Assembly (NCBI GenBank): GCA_026982695.1
Contig: JALSGS010000052.1
Location: 61,475 to 125,474, forward strand
Direction: 5' to 3'
Length of the DNA stretch: 64,000 nt
From: Saprospiraceae bacterium
GTDB taxonomy: Bacteria; Bacteroidota; Bacteroidia; Chitinophagales; Saprospiraceae
Shown here: positions 1 through 8,961 of the stretch, piece after piece
Layout of the letters: each line of letters opens with the position of its first letter
How positions within the stretch are numbered: the stretch's first letter is position 1
Notes under the pieces: model-generated
What the model was told of the DNA's origin: nothing
The model's input: only the letters and a program-made list of their open reading frames with translations
Databases searched by the model: none
Program-made: the position numbers and the translations under genes

Positions 1-342
1 GCGCAAGTTGTGGGCTACGGCTTGTTGCAAGCTGTTTCGATAGGCATTGGCCAGTAAGTTGCGCATTTCATCGGGGCGTGTGGCATTGTAGATAGGGCCT
101 ACTGTGTGAATGACTTTTTTGGCCGGCATGTGCCCTGCAGTAGTGACTACTGCTTCGCCTGTAGGTAGATGCCCGATCTGAGCAATGATTTGCTTACAGG
201 CTTCTAATATGGCTGGGCCACCCGCTTTGTGAATGGCTCCATCTACGCCACCCCCACCCATGAGGGAAGAATTGGCTGCATTCACTACGGCATCTACTTG
301 TTGCTGCGTGATGTCGCCTTTTACGAGTTTGATGACAGGCAT
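1..342 (-). CDS. Macro-domain ADP-ribose hydrolase, partial (3' end off the window)
   Basis: Read leftward from ATG at 342, the frame stays open to base 1, giving 114 residues of a macro domain. The visible motifs are an early GDIT, the NAAN adenosine-binding loop with an adjacent glycine run ([11 protein letters not shown]), and a TVGP motif. Together these are diagnostic of the MacroD/YmdB class, which removes ADP-ribose or O-acetyl groups from ADP-ribosylated proteins and metabolites in the cytoplasm. Only the last third is missing. A weak -7-like element (TATTTTCG on the minus strand) lies about 25 bases upstream. The family call is secure; the physiological substrate is not known. Confidence 0.9.
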   Translation of the reverse strand, partial: MPVIKLVKGDITQQQVDAVVNAANSSLMGGGGVDGAIHKAGGPAILEACKQIIAQIGHLPTGEAVVTTAGHMPAKKVIHTVGPIYNATRPDEMRNLLANAYRNSLQQAVAHNLR

Positions 343-410
343 ACGGCCACTTAATTTTTATGGGCGAAAATAGTACAACAATACATGAGCTGCACATGAA
401 GAATGAGTAG

Positions 411-905
411 TCAAAATAGCGTAGGCTGGCAAGCAAAGGAAGTGGGGTTTTCCAACTGGAGCAGATAGCGCTTAACGTTTGTTCCATAAAAATAACCTCC
501 TAATTGACCATTGGCTGCAATGACGCGATGGCAAGGAACAATAATGGCAATGGGATTGGCTCGGTTGGCTTGGCCTACAGCTCGCGTGGCTTTGGGATTG
601 CGCAGTTGGCGAGCTATATCGAGGTAAGAGGCCGTGTGCCCGTATGGAATTTGCCGCAAGGCATCCCATACCTTTTGGTAAAAAAGGGGAGCCCCAGAGT
701 AATCTAGGGGGAGCTCAAAGGATGTGCGTTGTCGCTGAAAATATTCAGTGAGTTGTAAGATGCATTGCTGGATGACTTCGGGTAATGCAGTGTGGTTGCA
801 TTTGTGGCGCGTAGTTGCCATACGGATAGATCTAATAGCTTGCGCTGTTCCTGAAATGTCTATCCATCCGATAGGTGTTTTTATCTGTGTTGTGTATAAC
901 CTCAT
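411..905 (-). CDS. ogt: Methylated-DNA--protein-cysteine methyltransferase (Ogt/AGT)
   Basis: This is a suicide DNA-repair protein that takes the alkyl group from O6-methylguanine (or O4-methylthymine) onto its own cysteine. The 164 residues match the usual length. The active-site motif PCHRV lies at residues 124-128, with acceptor Cys125. It is followed by the G-x-L-GGY and K-x-x-LL-x-x-E signature of the C-terminal DNA-binding domain. The usual second half of the loop (GGYSGG) is GGYFYG here, a small deviation. It is transcribed alone from a good promoter in the gap to the MFS gene upstream. No Ada transcription-factor domain is fused, so it is a constitutive Ogt type rather than Ada. Confidence 0.95.
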   Translation of the reverse strand: MRLYTTQIKTPIGWIDISGTAQAIRSIRMATTRHKCNHTALPEVIQQCILQLTEYFQRQRTSFELPLDYSGAPLFYQKVWDALRQIPYGHTASYLDIARQLRNPKATRAVGQANRANPIAIIVPCHRVIAANGQLGGYFYGTNVKRYLLQLENPTSFACQPTLF

Positions 906-943
906 AGGTGCTTACTGGGTGTGAAGTGTAAAAAACGCCCTAT

Positions 944-979
944 CAAAGATATACAATATCCATGCGCTTCATCCACAAA
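944..979 (-). promoter_or_regulatory. Bacteroidota-type promoter of ogt
   Basis: On the minus strand a perfect -7 box TATCTTTG (944-951) is preceded by TTTG (976-979) with a 24-base spacer. The -7 box ends 38 bases before the ogt start codon. The spacing is at the long end for this promoter class. Confidence 0.6.
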
Positions 980-987
980 GGGGCGCT

Positions 988-2280
988 TTATAGTGATTGA
1001 GTTGGGCGCCTTGATATAGTGGCACGCGGCAACGGTGGCTTGGTGTGGGGAAACAAGTTATGTGACCACAAATAATATAGCCCTACTGCTGAAATGGTCG
1101 ATAGCAGCACACAGACCCACCACAAAGCGGTGAAGCCATGTTGATCAGCTATCCATGTGCCGGCGAGGGGGGAGAGAATAAAGGAAATGGAAAACATCAT
1201 GGTGTACACGCCCATGTATTGCCCTCGCAGATGCATGGGCGCGCGTTCCATTGCCAAAGTATTGGAAAAGGGAAAGCTGATAATCTCTCCTATACTGATG
1301 AGCAATACCCACCATATAACAGCCCATACATGCCACATATCTATGGTGAACCACAAGAAGGATGCGCCTATCATGAGCACTCCAGCAATAATGAGCCCCA
1401 TAGCGGCAAATCGCCTTTCCAAAAAGTAGATAAATGGCATTTCCAATAGCACGATAATCAATCCATTAGCAGCCATGACCAAGCCAATAGTGTCTTCGCT
1501 GTAGTGTAGCTGGCTGCGCAAGAACACGGGCACAGTAGAGAGCAACTGCAGAAAAGCTACTAGGCTGATCAGCAGAAAAAATATAAACCACAAGAAATAC
1601 CTATCAGCCCATACCGAAGCGAAAGAGGAATGGTCTGGCGCTCCATTAGCAGAATGCTCCGAAGAGGATGCTACAGCCTCAGTTGTGCGGTCGCGTGGCA
1701 AAGCAAGTGCAAAAAATACGGTAGAGAGCATATAGGTCAGTCCATTGACCCAAAACAGCCATTGGTAGCCAAAGTGAGCAGCAATAAATCCGCCCAAGGC
1801 AGGACCCGCAGAAAAGCCAAGATTGACCGCTAAGCGAATAAGCGATAGCGATCGCGTGCGGTTGTGTTCATCGGTGTAAAAGCTCATAGCAGTGAGGTTG
1901 GCTGGCCGAAAAGTGTCGGCTACCAAACTTGTCAGCATGATGAGCAAGCTGAACGCCCACAACTGACTAATCCCTACCAGTCCAATGTAGAGAAAGCCTG
2001 TAATCGCTAAACTGCCTAGCTGTACGCGCCAGGGGCCAAAGATGTCGGTGAGTTTGCCGCCTAGCCAGGCTCCCGCTAGCGAGCCTATGCCAAAGCAAGT
2101 CATTACCCAACCAGCTTGTGCCAAGGAATAGCCCAGCTCGTGTGTCAGATAGACGGTGAGAAAGGGCAACACCATCGTACCACTTCGGTTGATGAGCATT
2201 ACCAAGGCAAGCTTCCATACCACTTGAGGTAAACCGCGAAAAGTACCAATGTACTGACGTATAGGTTTGGGTAATTGCAC
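988..2280 (-). CDS. MFS transporter (DHA1-type drug/metabolite exporter)
   Basis: A 430-residue, strongly hydrophobic protein with about 12 predicted membrane helices. The loop after helix 2 carries a version of MFS motif A (GGKLTDIFGPWRV), and the second half has the usual inter-domain charged loop near residue 210. It resembles MdtG/YdeE-like proton-driven exporters; the substrate cannot be read from the sequence. The start codon is GTG at 2280, chosen because a perfect -7 box lies just upstream and no ATG fits. It is a single gene reading toward ogt, with 82 bases between them. Confidence 0.8.
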   Translation of the reverse strand: MQLPKPIRQYIGTFRGLPQVVWKLALVMLINRSGTMVLPFLTVYLTHELGYSLAQAGWVMTCFGIGSLAGAWLGGKLTDIFGPWRVQLGSLAITGFLYIGLVGISQLWAFSLLIMLTSLVADTFRPANLTAMSFYTDEHNRTRSLSLIRLAVNLGFSAGPALGGFIAAHFGYQWLFWVNGLTYMLSTVFFALALPRDRTTEAVASSSEHSANGAPDHSSFASVWADRYFLWFIFFLLISLVAFLQLLSTVPVFLRSQLHYSEDTIGLVMAANGLIIVLLEMPFIYFLERRFAAMGLIIAGVLMIGASFLWFTIDMWHVWAVIWWVLLISIGEIISFPFSNTLAMERAPMHLRGQYMGVYTMMFSISFILSPLAGTWIADQHGFTALWWVCVLLSTISAVGLYYLWSHNLFPHTKPPLPRATISRRPTQSL

Positions 2281-2300
2281 AGCCGGGCCTTTTGAGAGAG

Positions 2301-2308
2301 CAAAGGTA
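2301..2308 (-). promoter_or_regulatory. -7 element of the MFS gene
   Basis: TACCTTTG on the minus strand matches the Bacteroidota -7 consensus TAnnTTTG. It lies 20 bases before the GTG start, implying a very short leader. I see no convincing -33 TTG at the right distance. Confidence 0.45.
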
Positions 2309-2335
2309 ATGCGCTTTGGGTTCGTATGCGTGCTA

Positions 2336-2452
2336 ACCGTTTTTAAGTTGCAAAAGTTGCGAGCAGAGAGTGTGTGGCCTGCCTAAATGGTGAAATCTGC
2401 GCATTATGGCTTCGAACCCTTGCTGTGCAACCAAACTGAGGGGAGTATTGCC
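2336..2452 (-). pseudogene. Possible ankyrin-repeat remnant in the SmpB-MFS gap
   Basis: The 347-base gap 2281-2627 has no complete gene. In it, the minus-strand frame from 2449 down to a TAG at 2336 reads 37 codons that begin GNTPLSLVAQQGFEAIMR, close to the ankyrin consensus (G-x-TPL-x-LAA-x-x-G-x-x-x-IV). A TAA lies directly upstream in the same frame, there is no start codon, and nothing recognisable precedes it. It therefore looks like the decayed end of a repeat gene. With one repeat only, a chance match cannot be excluded. Confidence 0.3.
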
Positions 2453-2627
2453 TTAAAAACGGCAACAGGGCAATTGCCGGTGTAGTCATGCCATCGCCTC
2501 ATGCTGCAAATACGTACCGCTCATCTTGGCTCAAGCTACTTGCGCTTCTGATTGGTTTGAAGAGCAAATGCATATTTGAATAAGGGACAGGAAATAGCTT
2601 GCTGTAGGCAGGGCAGCGTTAAGCATT

Positions 2628-3095
2628 TCATACCCTGAATTTTTTGCTGCGCCCTAGCTCGCGCTCCATGTCTCGTTGTTTGATGCTTTCGCGCTTGTCG
2701 AAGCTCTTTTTACCGCGTGCCAATGCTATTTCCAGTTTGGCGTACCCCCGTTCGTTGATGTACAGACGATAGGGCACGATGGTAAAGCCCCGTTCCTTTA
2801 CCCGTCGCAGCAGCTTGCGCAGCTCGGACTTTTTGAGCAGTAACTTGCGTTCGCGGCGTGGCTCGTGATTGAAATGTGCGGAAAACTCGTATTCCTTAAT
2901 GTACATGTTTTTTACATACAGCTCGCCATTTCGAAAGATGCAGTAGGCATCTGACAGGCTCACATGTCCTTGTCGAATCGATTTGATTTCCGTGCCAGTC
3001 AATACGATACCTGCCTCGAATTTTTCGATGAGATGATATTCAAAGGTAGCGCGTTTATTGACGATTTCTACGGGGCTCTTTTTTTCTTTTGTCAT
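2628..3095 (-). CDS. smpB: SsrA-binding protein SmpB
   Basis: SmpB carries tmRNA to stalled ribosomes and places it in the A site for trans-translation. The 155-residue product has the family's core: an N-terminal VNKRATFEY, the [12 protein letters not shown] motif, the SLSDAYC-x-F stretch and the basic C-terminal tail ([15 protein letters not shown]). The start is ATG 3095, preceded by AAGTAAAGG-like purines; a longer in-frame extension upstream would overlap the YbjQ gene and has no family support. It lies 14 bases after the ybjQ-like gene and is probably its operon partner. I found no tmRNA gene (ssrA) beside it. Confidence 0.97.
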   Translation of the reverse strand: MTKEKKSPVEIVNKRATFEYHLIEKFEAGIVLTGTEIKSIRQGHVSLSDAYCIFRNGELYVKNMYIKEYEFSAHFNHEPRRERKLLLKKSELRKLLRRVKERGFTIVPYRLYINERGYAKLEIALARGKKSFDKRESIKQRDMERELGRSKKFRV

Positions 3096-3109
3096 AAGTA
3101 AAGGTTCTT

Positions 3110-3439
3110 TTATTTGGGGCGTAGGCGAACTGCGGTACCATAGGCCAGCACTTCTGAACAACCTTGCATCACCATGGCTGTGGCGAATCGCACGCCAATA
3201 ACGGCATCGGCATTGAGCCGTTCGGCGTCGGCAAGCATTCGTCTGAGCGCTTGCTCACGTGCTTCGGCCATCAATTTGGTGTATTCTTTCACTTCGCCAC
3301 CCAACATGTTGCGCAGGCCTGCAAAGATATCGCGTCCAAGGTTACGAGCTCGTACAGTGCTACCTCTAGCAATGTCTATGATTTCTACAATTTCAAAGCC
3401 CGGTATAAAGTCAGTTGTACTGATGAGGATGTCATTCAT
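3110..3439 (-). CDS. YbjQ family (UPF0145, heavy-metal-binding domain) protein
   Basis: A 109-residue protein that fits the YbjQ/UPF0145 family from end to end: the early [10 protein letters not shown], the central [10 protein letters not shown] and [10 protein letters not shown] helix, and the [10 protein letters not shown] strand near residue 80. Members form pentameric rings; the function is unsettled and the name 'heavy-metal-binding' is weakly supported. I chose ATG 3439, although an in-frame GTG at 3445 is possible. It sits between the PorE-like gene and smpB on the same strand, 88 and 14 bases away, so co-transcription is likely. Confidence 0.88.
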   Translation of the reverse strand: MNDILISTTDFIPGFEIVEIIDIARGSTVRARNLGRDIFAGLRNMLGGEVKEYTKLMAEAREQALRRMLADAERLNADAVIGVRFATAMVMQGCSEVLAYGTAVRLRPK

Positions 3440-3527
3440 TGGCACTAGTCATTTGTGGCAAAATACTGCAATTTAATTTGTTGAGCATGGCTTTGTTTGG
3501 GCGCTATTTCATGCCCATAGCGGACTG

Positions 3528-5510
3528 TTAATTTTCGGGTGCATCGATGATGGCAAAGGTAGTACGCCTGTTGAGTTGGTGTTCTTCTTCGGTGCAGCGG
3601 GTACAAATGCATGGGACGCGGGGCTGGCTTTCGCCAAAACCGCGAGCAATGAGGCGATCGGGATCAACGCCTTTTGCGATCAGGTAATCGACAGCAGCCT
3701 GTGCTCTTTTTTGCGAAAGCTCGAGGTTGTAGCGGTCGCTACCACGGCAGTCGGTATGGGAAGCCAACATGATGCGGATGTTAGGATTGAGTTTGAGTTG
3801 TTGGGCCAGTCGATCAAGTGTAGGTTTGGCATCGTCCCGAATTTCCCACCGGTCGAAGTCGTAGTATATGTCTTCGAGTACTATTTCGCGGTTGAGGAAG
3901 ATGCGTTCGAGGACTAACTCCAGTTCGAAGCGCTGTATGGGCCGAGTCGGATCGCGTGCAATGCCATATGTGCTAAAGGTAGCTTGATTGGTGAGAAATC
4001 CAGGAGCAGAGGCAGTAAAAGTATATTCGGTATTCCAGTCAAGAGGAAGGGCGATGTAGCCTTCTGTGTCGGTGTGTAGCGTATCTACGGCATTGGGCGT
4101 GTGCATGACGAGGATAGCTTGGGGTATGGGTTTTCGTCCTAAATACTGGCTGGTAGGGTCGTTAGGGTCGCTGAAGATTTTCTGCAGCACGTATAGGTCG
4201 AGCCAGAGCTGATAGGCAGAGTCGGGCAATTCAGCTTGGTCTTCTTGAGCCAACGGAGGTGCCGCTGTGCGCACAAAGTAGAAGATATCGTCGTTGCCAT
4301 TGCGGTTAGAGGAGAACCATCCGTGTTGCCATCCCTCCTCAGTGGGGGGGTGGGGATCTACTACTAAGGCAAAATCATCGCTACTGGAATTGATGGGTGG
4401 CAAGAGATTTCGGGCAGGCACCCAGCTGCCATCGGGCATGCGCCAAGAGCGGAATATGTCTAAGCCTCCCATGCCGATAAGGCCGTCAGAGGCGAAGTAT
4501 AGCGTGTCACCATGCACAGTGGGGAATTGTTCGTTTCCCGGTGTGTTAATCGCTCGACTCAGTAAGGTGGGTGCTCCCCATCCATTTGCTTGATGGGGTA
4601 CGCGCCAGATGTCGTAGCCGCCCCATCCTTCGGGATCGTTACAGCTGAAATAAAGCCAGCTACCATCGGCACTGAAAGCAGGTTGGCCGTAATTGACACC
4701 ACTTTTTTGAAAAGGAAGGGGGAGAGGCGGTGTCCATCCATTGTCAGTGCGTCGAGTGTAGTAAAGTCGGCAGTAGCCGTCGGCATACTTGCTTTGGTTG
4801 GCACAGCGAACAAAGACCATTTGGTTGCCGTCGGCGCTAAAAGTTGCTGTGCCTTCGTTCTTGGGCGTGTTGATAGGTGGGCCAAAGGGCTCCACGATGC
4901 CCGTTTCGAGTGAGACTACAAACAGGTCTGAGAAGTCTCTGCCTGTCCAGTGATAGACTTCATCGCCTGTACTAGCTGCTCTGTCAGAGGTGAATACCAA
5001 TGTATTAGGGTGCCAAAGCGCAGGGGCATAATCGGCCGCGCTGCTGTTGAACTCGGCGGCACGCACGCGTATGCTGGGATCTTGATTTTCAAGCCATCCC
5101 AATGCGATTTGGCAGGCACTGATCTCTTTTCTGTATTCGTAGGGGCTCCCAATTTCAATGCCCAGCTCTTTGAATGCCTCAATGGCTTGTCGATATTGGC
5201 CAGCACGCTTGAGTGCAAAGGCATATTGTTTGAGTGCTTCTACGCCATATAGATGATCCCAAGCAGTGCGATACCACTTGGCTGCCTCGTCATCTCGATG
5301 CATCATGCGCCAGCTTTCGCCAATGAGAAAGGCAATTTTTCCTTTCTCCACGCGCGATTTGACTTTGCGAAAGTCTTTTTGCAACAGCGAGATGGCTAAG
5401 GGGAATTGTTTGCGCTCGAAGGCCGTTTGTCCATCAGTAATCTTTTGGGTGTAAGTACATCCTGTGAGCCATACCGTACAAGCCAACAAGCACCAGATGA
5501 TTATGCGCAT
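3528..5510 (-). CDS. porE: PorE-like T9SS lipoprotein (TPR, WD40-like propeller, regulatory-like domain, OmpA)
   Basis: This 660-residue protein has a lipoprotein signal with LTGC at residues 15-18. TPR-like helices follow to about residue 135, then PD40/WD40-like propeller blades with repeated D-G-x-x-x-x-F motifs (about 155-410). Next comes a carboxypeptidase-regulatory-like beta domain (about 440-525) and a C-terminal OmpA peptidoglycan-binding domain (about 543-660; SHTDCRGSDRYN, LS-x-x-RA, EHQLNRRT). That order and length match PorE, which anchors the type IX secretion machinery to peptidoglycan. Related OmpA lipoproteins of other function share the layout, so the PorE call is likely but not certain. 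It heads a minus-strand group with ybjQ and smpB. Confidence 0.75.
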   Translation of the reverse strand: MRIIIWCLLACTVWLTGCTYTQKITDGQTAFERKQFPLAISLLQKDFRKVKSRVEKGKIAFLIGESWRMMHRDDEAAKWYRTAWDHLYGVEALKQYAFALKRAGQYRQAIEAFKELGIEIGSPYEYRKEISACQIALGWLENQDPSIRVRAAEFNSSAADYAPALWHPNTLVFTSDRAASTGDEVYHWTGRDFSDLFVVSLETGIVEPFGPPINTPKNEGTATFSADGNQMVFVRCANQSKYADGYCRLYYTRRTDNGWTPPLPLPFQKSGVNYGQPAFSADGSWLYFSCNDPEGWGGYDIWRVPHQANGWGAPTLLSRAINTPGNEQFPTVHGDTLYFASDGLIGMGGLDIFRSWRMPDGSWVPARNLLPPINSSSDDFALVVDPHPPTEEGWQHGWFSSNRNGNDDIFYFVRTAAPPLAQEDQAELPDSAYQLWLDLYVLQKIFSDPNDPTSQYLGRKPIPQAILVMHTPNAVDTLHTDTEGYIALPLDWNTEYTFTASAPGFLTNQATFSTYGIARDPTRPIQRFELELVLERIFLNREIVLEDIYYDFDRWEIRDDAKPTLDRLAQQLKLNPNIRIMLASHTDCRGSDRYNLELSQKRAQAAVDYLIAKGVDPDRLIARGFGESQPRVPCICTRCTEEEHQLNRRTTFAIIDAPEN

Positions 5511-5754
5511 TGCAATTGAGTTTTTGGTTTGTAAGCTGAGTTATGTGCTACACGATAAGGCGTGCAGGTTGCGTGCATAATATGCCTTGGCAAAAGCAAG
5601 TGTGGTTTCCTTGCAGTGTAGGCAAATAAGCGGCTTCACGTGTGGAAGATAACCACACACATATATCGCGTTTCAAAAAAACGCTTGAGGCGTAGGGGAG
5701 TTGTGTGTGTAGTCTTTTTTGCCATAAGGCAGTAAAAAAAAATCATGTGTGGGC

Positions 5755-6456
5755 CTAAAAAGGTGGCATGTCTACGGCAAAACGCGCAAATTCTTCGGCC
5801 ATGAGCAAGTGGTGATGTGCAATGTGAGGTATAGTGGCCAGGCGCTGAGCGTGTAATTTCATGAGTTGGGTATCGGTGCTGAGTAGCTTCGACAATGTAC
5901 GCATCACTTTGAAATATCGGGGCAGATCATGGCTCAAGGGCGGGTTGGGAGCACGTACATGGGTTAAAAACCGCTGTAGGAGTTCCAGGCAGTACGGAGC
6001 GTATAGCTGGGGATGGCGCAAGCTCAGGTAAAGCGAGGCCATTTGGTAATCGTCGTGGTGGAAATGTGCGGGCCAAGGGCACTTTGGGTGATGGCGTTGA
6101 TAGTCAGCAAATAGTTCGTCAAAGTGAAAGACAAAGCGATCGAGCCGGTCAGTCAGCGGCCTTTGCTCGTCGAATAGCTCTATGAAAAAGCTGCGTACCA
6201 GCTCAGGTGCATAGCGAGCTAGCTCGAGTAGTACTTTTCGCGGTTCGTAACCTCGGCGGCTCCACAGCCTGCGGCTCAGAGTAGTGTGCAAGCTACGAGC
6301 AAGCATGTCAGCTACATCTGTAGCATGTGGATCCCAATGTTGACTGAAGAAAAACTGAGCTTCGTAGCGCGACAGTAGATCGGGCGAGGTGGGTTTTTGA
6401 AGCAGCGTGCGCCAACGCGCTATATCTGTCCGAATGGTTTGCAGATGCATGAGCAT
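5755..6456 (-). CDS. Uncharacterised soluble protein
   Basis: I do not recognise this family. The product (233 residues from ATG 6456; ATG 6450 is equally possible) has no signal peptide and no membrane segment. It is helix-rich, with many His, Arg and aromatic residues (RHHPKCPWPAHFHHDD in the middle, IAHHHLL near the end). A longer frame runs back to 6567 but its extra residues look non-coding. It is divergent from the PAP2-like gene at 6725. The spacing of hydrophobic residues suggests a real all-alpha protein rather than an accidental frame. No catalytic motif is visible. Confidence 0.6.
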   Translation of the reverse strand: MLMHLQTIRTDIARWRTLLQKPTSPDLLSRYEAQFFFSQHWDPHATDVADMLARSLHTTLSRRLWSRRGYEPRKVLLELARYAPELVRSFFIELFDEQRPLTDRLDRFVFHFDELFADYQRHHPKCPWPAHFHHDDYQMASLYLSLRHPQLYAPYCLELLQRFLTHVRAPNPPLSHDLPRYFKVMRTLSKLLSTDTQLMKLHAQRLATIPHIAHHHLLMAEEFARFAVDMPPF

Positions 6457-6635
6457 GGACTTTTGGAACCCTGGGCTATGCAGCTTCGTATAAAGAAGCG
6501 TGGCAAATGTCGGAAGAGTAGGGCAAGGATGGAACAAACATTTGGCCACTTGAGTCCTATTGAGCAAATTTGTTGTGCCTCTTAGCCTTTCTTCGAGGTT
6601 TTGAGTTTATAGTCATAGGGTGTCCATAGTCACGC

Positions 6636-6670
6636 GCCCTGCCATTTTTGTGGCAGGGCCTCTTTTTTAA
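6636..6670 (+). terminator. Strong intrinsic terminator with no plus-strand gene before it
   Basis: A perfect 9-bp stem GCCCTGCCA / TGGCAGGGC with a 6-base loop is followed by CTCTTTTTT. It reads on the plus strand, but the gene to its left is on the minus strand. It lies 55 bases before the PAP2-like gene's start. It could end a small RNA, or act as an attenuator in that gene's leader. Confidence 0.7.
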
Positions 6671-6724
6671 AGTGTACTTTTCCATTTCTTTGTGCCGATA
6701 TGCTAACCAATGAGGAAGAGCTAA

Positions 6725-7396
6725 GTGGAGAAAATATTGCACGTATCGGCCCAGGTGTTGTCTGTAGTGGCACATCCGCTTTTGGTACCTACTTATGCAT
6801 TGCTCATTTTGTTGGGCACCAATCCATATATTTTCGGAGTACATACGGCAGCAGCCAAAGTGCCACTTGTGCTGCTGGTATTTATCAGTACGTGCGTTAT
6901 CCCTACCTTTTCAGTTGTGATGATGCGCATGCTGGGGCTTGTCAAGAGTGTAGCATTGCGCGATCGCCATGATCGCATCGGGCCTTATGTGCTTACTGGT
7001 ACTTTCTACTTGTGGCTGGTAATCAATTTTTTGCACAACAACGACATTCCCAGGTTGTATGCTGCTTTTATGTTAGGTGCTTCCATTTCACTATTTATTG
7101 CTTTTTTTCTCAATGCTTTTACGAAGGTAAGTACCCATGCTGTAGGTATGGGAGGCCTTCTGGCAATAGTGTTATTGGCTATGGCTACCTATGAGTTAGA
7201 TTATTTTACTTTGACCATAGGTGGATGGGGCCCGTGGTATGTGCACATGAACGTGATACTGATGATCGCCATTTTGGTATCTGGTTTGGTAGGTAGCGCG
7301 CGCCTTTACTTGCGGGCTCATATACCTTCACAGCTATGGCCTGGCTATCTCATTGGCATCTTTGGGCAGCTAGTGGCCTACAATATCGTCATGTGA
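6725..7396 (+). CDS. PAP2-like integral membrane protein
   Basis: A 223-residue protein with six or so membrane helices. It starts at GTG 6725 behind a purine-rich GAGGAAGAG. It keeps a worn version of the PAP2 phosphatase signature in the right order: K-x6-RH in place of K-x6-RP (near residue 75), STHAVG in place of PSGH (about 134-139), and SAR-x5-H-x3-Q in place of SR-x5-H-x3-D (about 194-206). The fold is therefore probably that of a phosphatidate or undecaprenyl-pyrophosphate phosphatase. The changed first and third motifs leave activity uncertain. Similar proteins are common and uncharacterised in Bacteroidota. Confidence 0.55.
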   Translation: MEKILHVSAQVLSVVAHPLLVPTYALLILLGTNPYIFGVHTAAAKVPLVLLVFISTCVIPTFSVVMMRMLGLVKSVALRDRHDRIGPYVLTGTFYLWLVINFLHNNDIPRLYAAFMLGASISLFIAFFLNAFTKVSTHAVGMGGLLAIVLLAMATYELDYFTLTIGGWGPWYVHMNVILMIAILVSGLVGSARLYLRAHIPSQLWPGYLIGIFGQLVAYNIVM

Positions 7397-7827
7397 AAAA
7401 TGAGAATTTGCACGATTGTTGTGATGAATAAAATTCAAAAGGGCTGCATCTGCCTTTTTGGGGTGGTGTAAAGTGATGAGATAGCTTGCCTCCTAATATA
7501 TGCCTCGAACTGGGCTTTCCTCCTTTCTCTAAGCATGTGAGCAAATACTACTTTCCTTTTGTCATTTCTCTTCATTTCTCTGGATATACCCACTCTATTG
7601 GCCGTTTGTGTACTAAGTGCTCCAAAGGTGGTTTGATGTGTTCATGTAAAAGAAGGCGCACTGGAGGCCATAATTTTTTGATGTGAATCGAGATGAATTA
7701 GTCGAATACTCAAGTGTACCCTTTGAAAGTAGTGTGATCACATTGCTGCCCCCCCACGACAAGGATGGTGTAAACAAAATCCGCCTTTGTGTCATAATAA
7801 CACTTTGGTGGATAAAATCCGAATCCC
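7397..7827 (+). other. Gap between the PAP2-like and MltD genes
   Basis: 431 bases with no supported gene. A weak hairpin at 7437-7461 (AAAGGGC ... GCCTTTTT) could be the terminator of the upstream gene. The rest is T/C-rich, with no clear -33/-7 pair before the transglycosylase. Confidence 0.4.
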
Positions 7828-8961
7828 ATGAAAAAGTTAATCCCTTGGACATTGATGGTAATGGGGTGCATGTTGTGGTACGTACCAGTATCGCATGCAG
7901 CTTATCATGACGAAGATGACCTGATAGAGCAGCGATTTTTGCAATTAGATGTACCTGTGGCACCGGTGTACGACGAAGTGGCAAAGTGGTATGTCAATAG
8001 ATATTTGACTTATGGGCGACGTGATGCCAGTTTGATGCTAGGTCGTGCACGGGCATGGTTTCCAATGATCGAGCAGGTATTTGCTGCACATGACATTCCG
8101 ACTTCATTGAAATACTTAGCCATAGTAGAGTCTCATTTATATCCGGATGCGGAGTCGGAAGTGGGGGCACGGGGCATGTGGCAATTCATGCCCAGTACGG
8201 CGCGTTTGTATGGTCTTAAGGTGAGTGCTCGGCGCGATGAGCGCCTGGACGTATATCGGGCCACAGTGGCTGCTGCTCGGTTTTTGAAAGACCTACACCG
8301 CGAGTTTGGCGATTGGGAACTGGCATTGGCCGCCTATAACTGTGGTTCGGGGCGGGTACAGCAGGCGATCAATCAGGTAGGAACGACAAACTATTGGCGT
8401 TTGCGTACCTACTTGCCTCGTCAGACGGCGCGCTATGTGCCAGCGTTTTTGGCAGCGGCTTACGTATGGCAGTATCATCGGGTGCACGGCATTGAGGTAC
8501 GCCCTGCGCCCTCTTGGTTACGCGATCAAGCAGTAGTGATGCTCAAGGGGCGTGTGTCGCTGCGAGCTGTATCAGAAGGTACGGGCGTGCCTTTAGCTAT
8601 ACTTCGGCAGCTCAATCCAGCTTGGGAAGGGGGCATTGTATATACCACTACGGAGGAGCGCGCCGTACTTTTGCATTTGCCACAAGCTGCCTTTCCCGCT
8701 TTTCGAGCATGGGTGAAGAGTCGATCTAAGTGGGATTTTGAGGTCAATATACAGCCAAATGCCCAGCGAGATCCCATTGCATCAGGGCTGCTGCGCCTAC
8801 ATCGAGTACGTGTAGGTGAACGATGGGCCGATGTGGCACAGGCCTACGGTGTGTCGATACAAGAGCTACAGCGTTGGAATTTTTTATCTGCCGATGAGCC
8901 AGTTGTGCCAGGTATGTGGTTAAAGGTATATCAACCCATAGGCACTTGGCACAATGCGTAG
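7828..8961 (+). CDS. MltD-type lytic transglycosylase with LysM domain
   Basis: This enzyme cleaves the MurNAc-GlcNAc bond of peptidoglycan to give 1,6-anhydro ends, and acts in the periplasm. The 377-residue product has a signal peptide (cleavage near SHA-A, residue 24). An SLT domain follows at about 75-220, with catalytic Glu101 in VESH, then GARGMWQFMPSTAR and the AYNCGSGRV motif. The C-terminal part carries a LysM-like peptidoglycan-binding segment (RVRVGERWADVAQAYGVS, about 326-370), with a degenerate one near 235-275. It stands alone with long gaps on both sides. The role is probably wall turnover; I cannot tell from sequence whether it is exo- or endo-lytic. Confidence 0.9.
   Translation: MKKLIPWTLMVMGCMLWYVPVSHAAYHDEDDLIEQRFLQLDVPVAPVYDEVAKWYVNRYLTYGRRDASLMLGRARAWFPMIEQVFAAHDIPTSLKYLAIVESHLYPDAESEVGARGMWQFMPSTARLYGLKVSARRDERLDVYRATVAAARFLKDLHREFGDWELALAAYNCGSGRVQQAINQVGTTNYWRLRTYLPRQTARYVPAFLAAAYVWQYHRVHGIEVRPAPSWLRDQAVVMLKGRVSLRAVSEGTGVPLAILRQLNPAWEGGIVYTTTEERAVLLHLPQAAFPAFRAWVKSRSKWDFEVNIQPNAQRDPIASGLLRLHRVRVGERWADVAQAYGVSIQELQRWNFLSADEPVVPGMWLKVYQPIGTWHNA

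Noticed and set aside
1138..1449. Plus-strand frames of 90-103 codons inside the MFS gene
   Set aside because: Shadows of the minus-strand transporter gene; His/Pro-rich low-quality translations with no homology pattern.
2401..2430. TTCGAA-containing stretch resembling a tRNA T-loop
   Set aside because: The flanking bases do not form the 5-bp T stem on either strand and no acceptor or anticodon arm can be drawn.
2281..2627. tmRNA gene (ssrA) beside smpB
   Set aside because: No tRNA-like ends, no GGTTCGA T-arm with CCA end and no tag-coding frame were visible.
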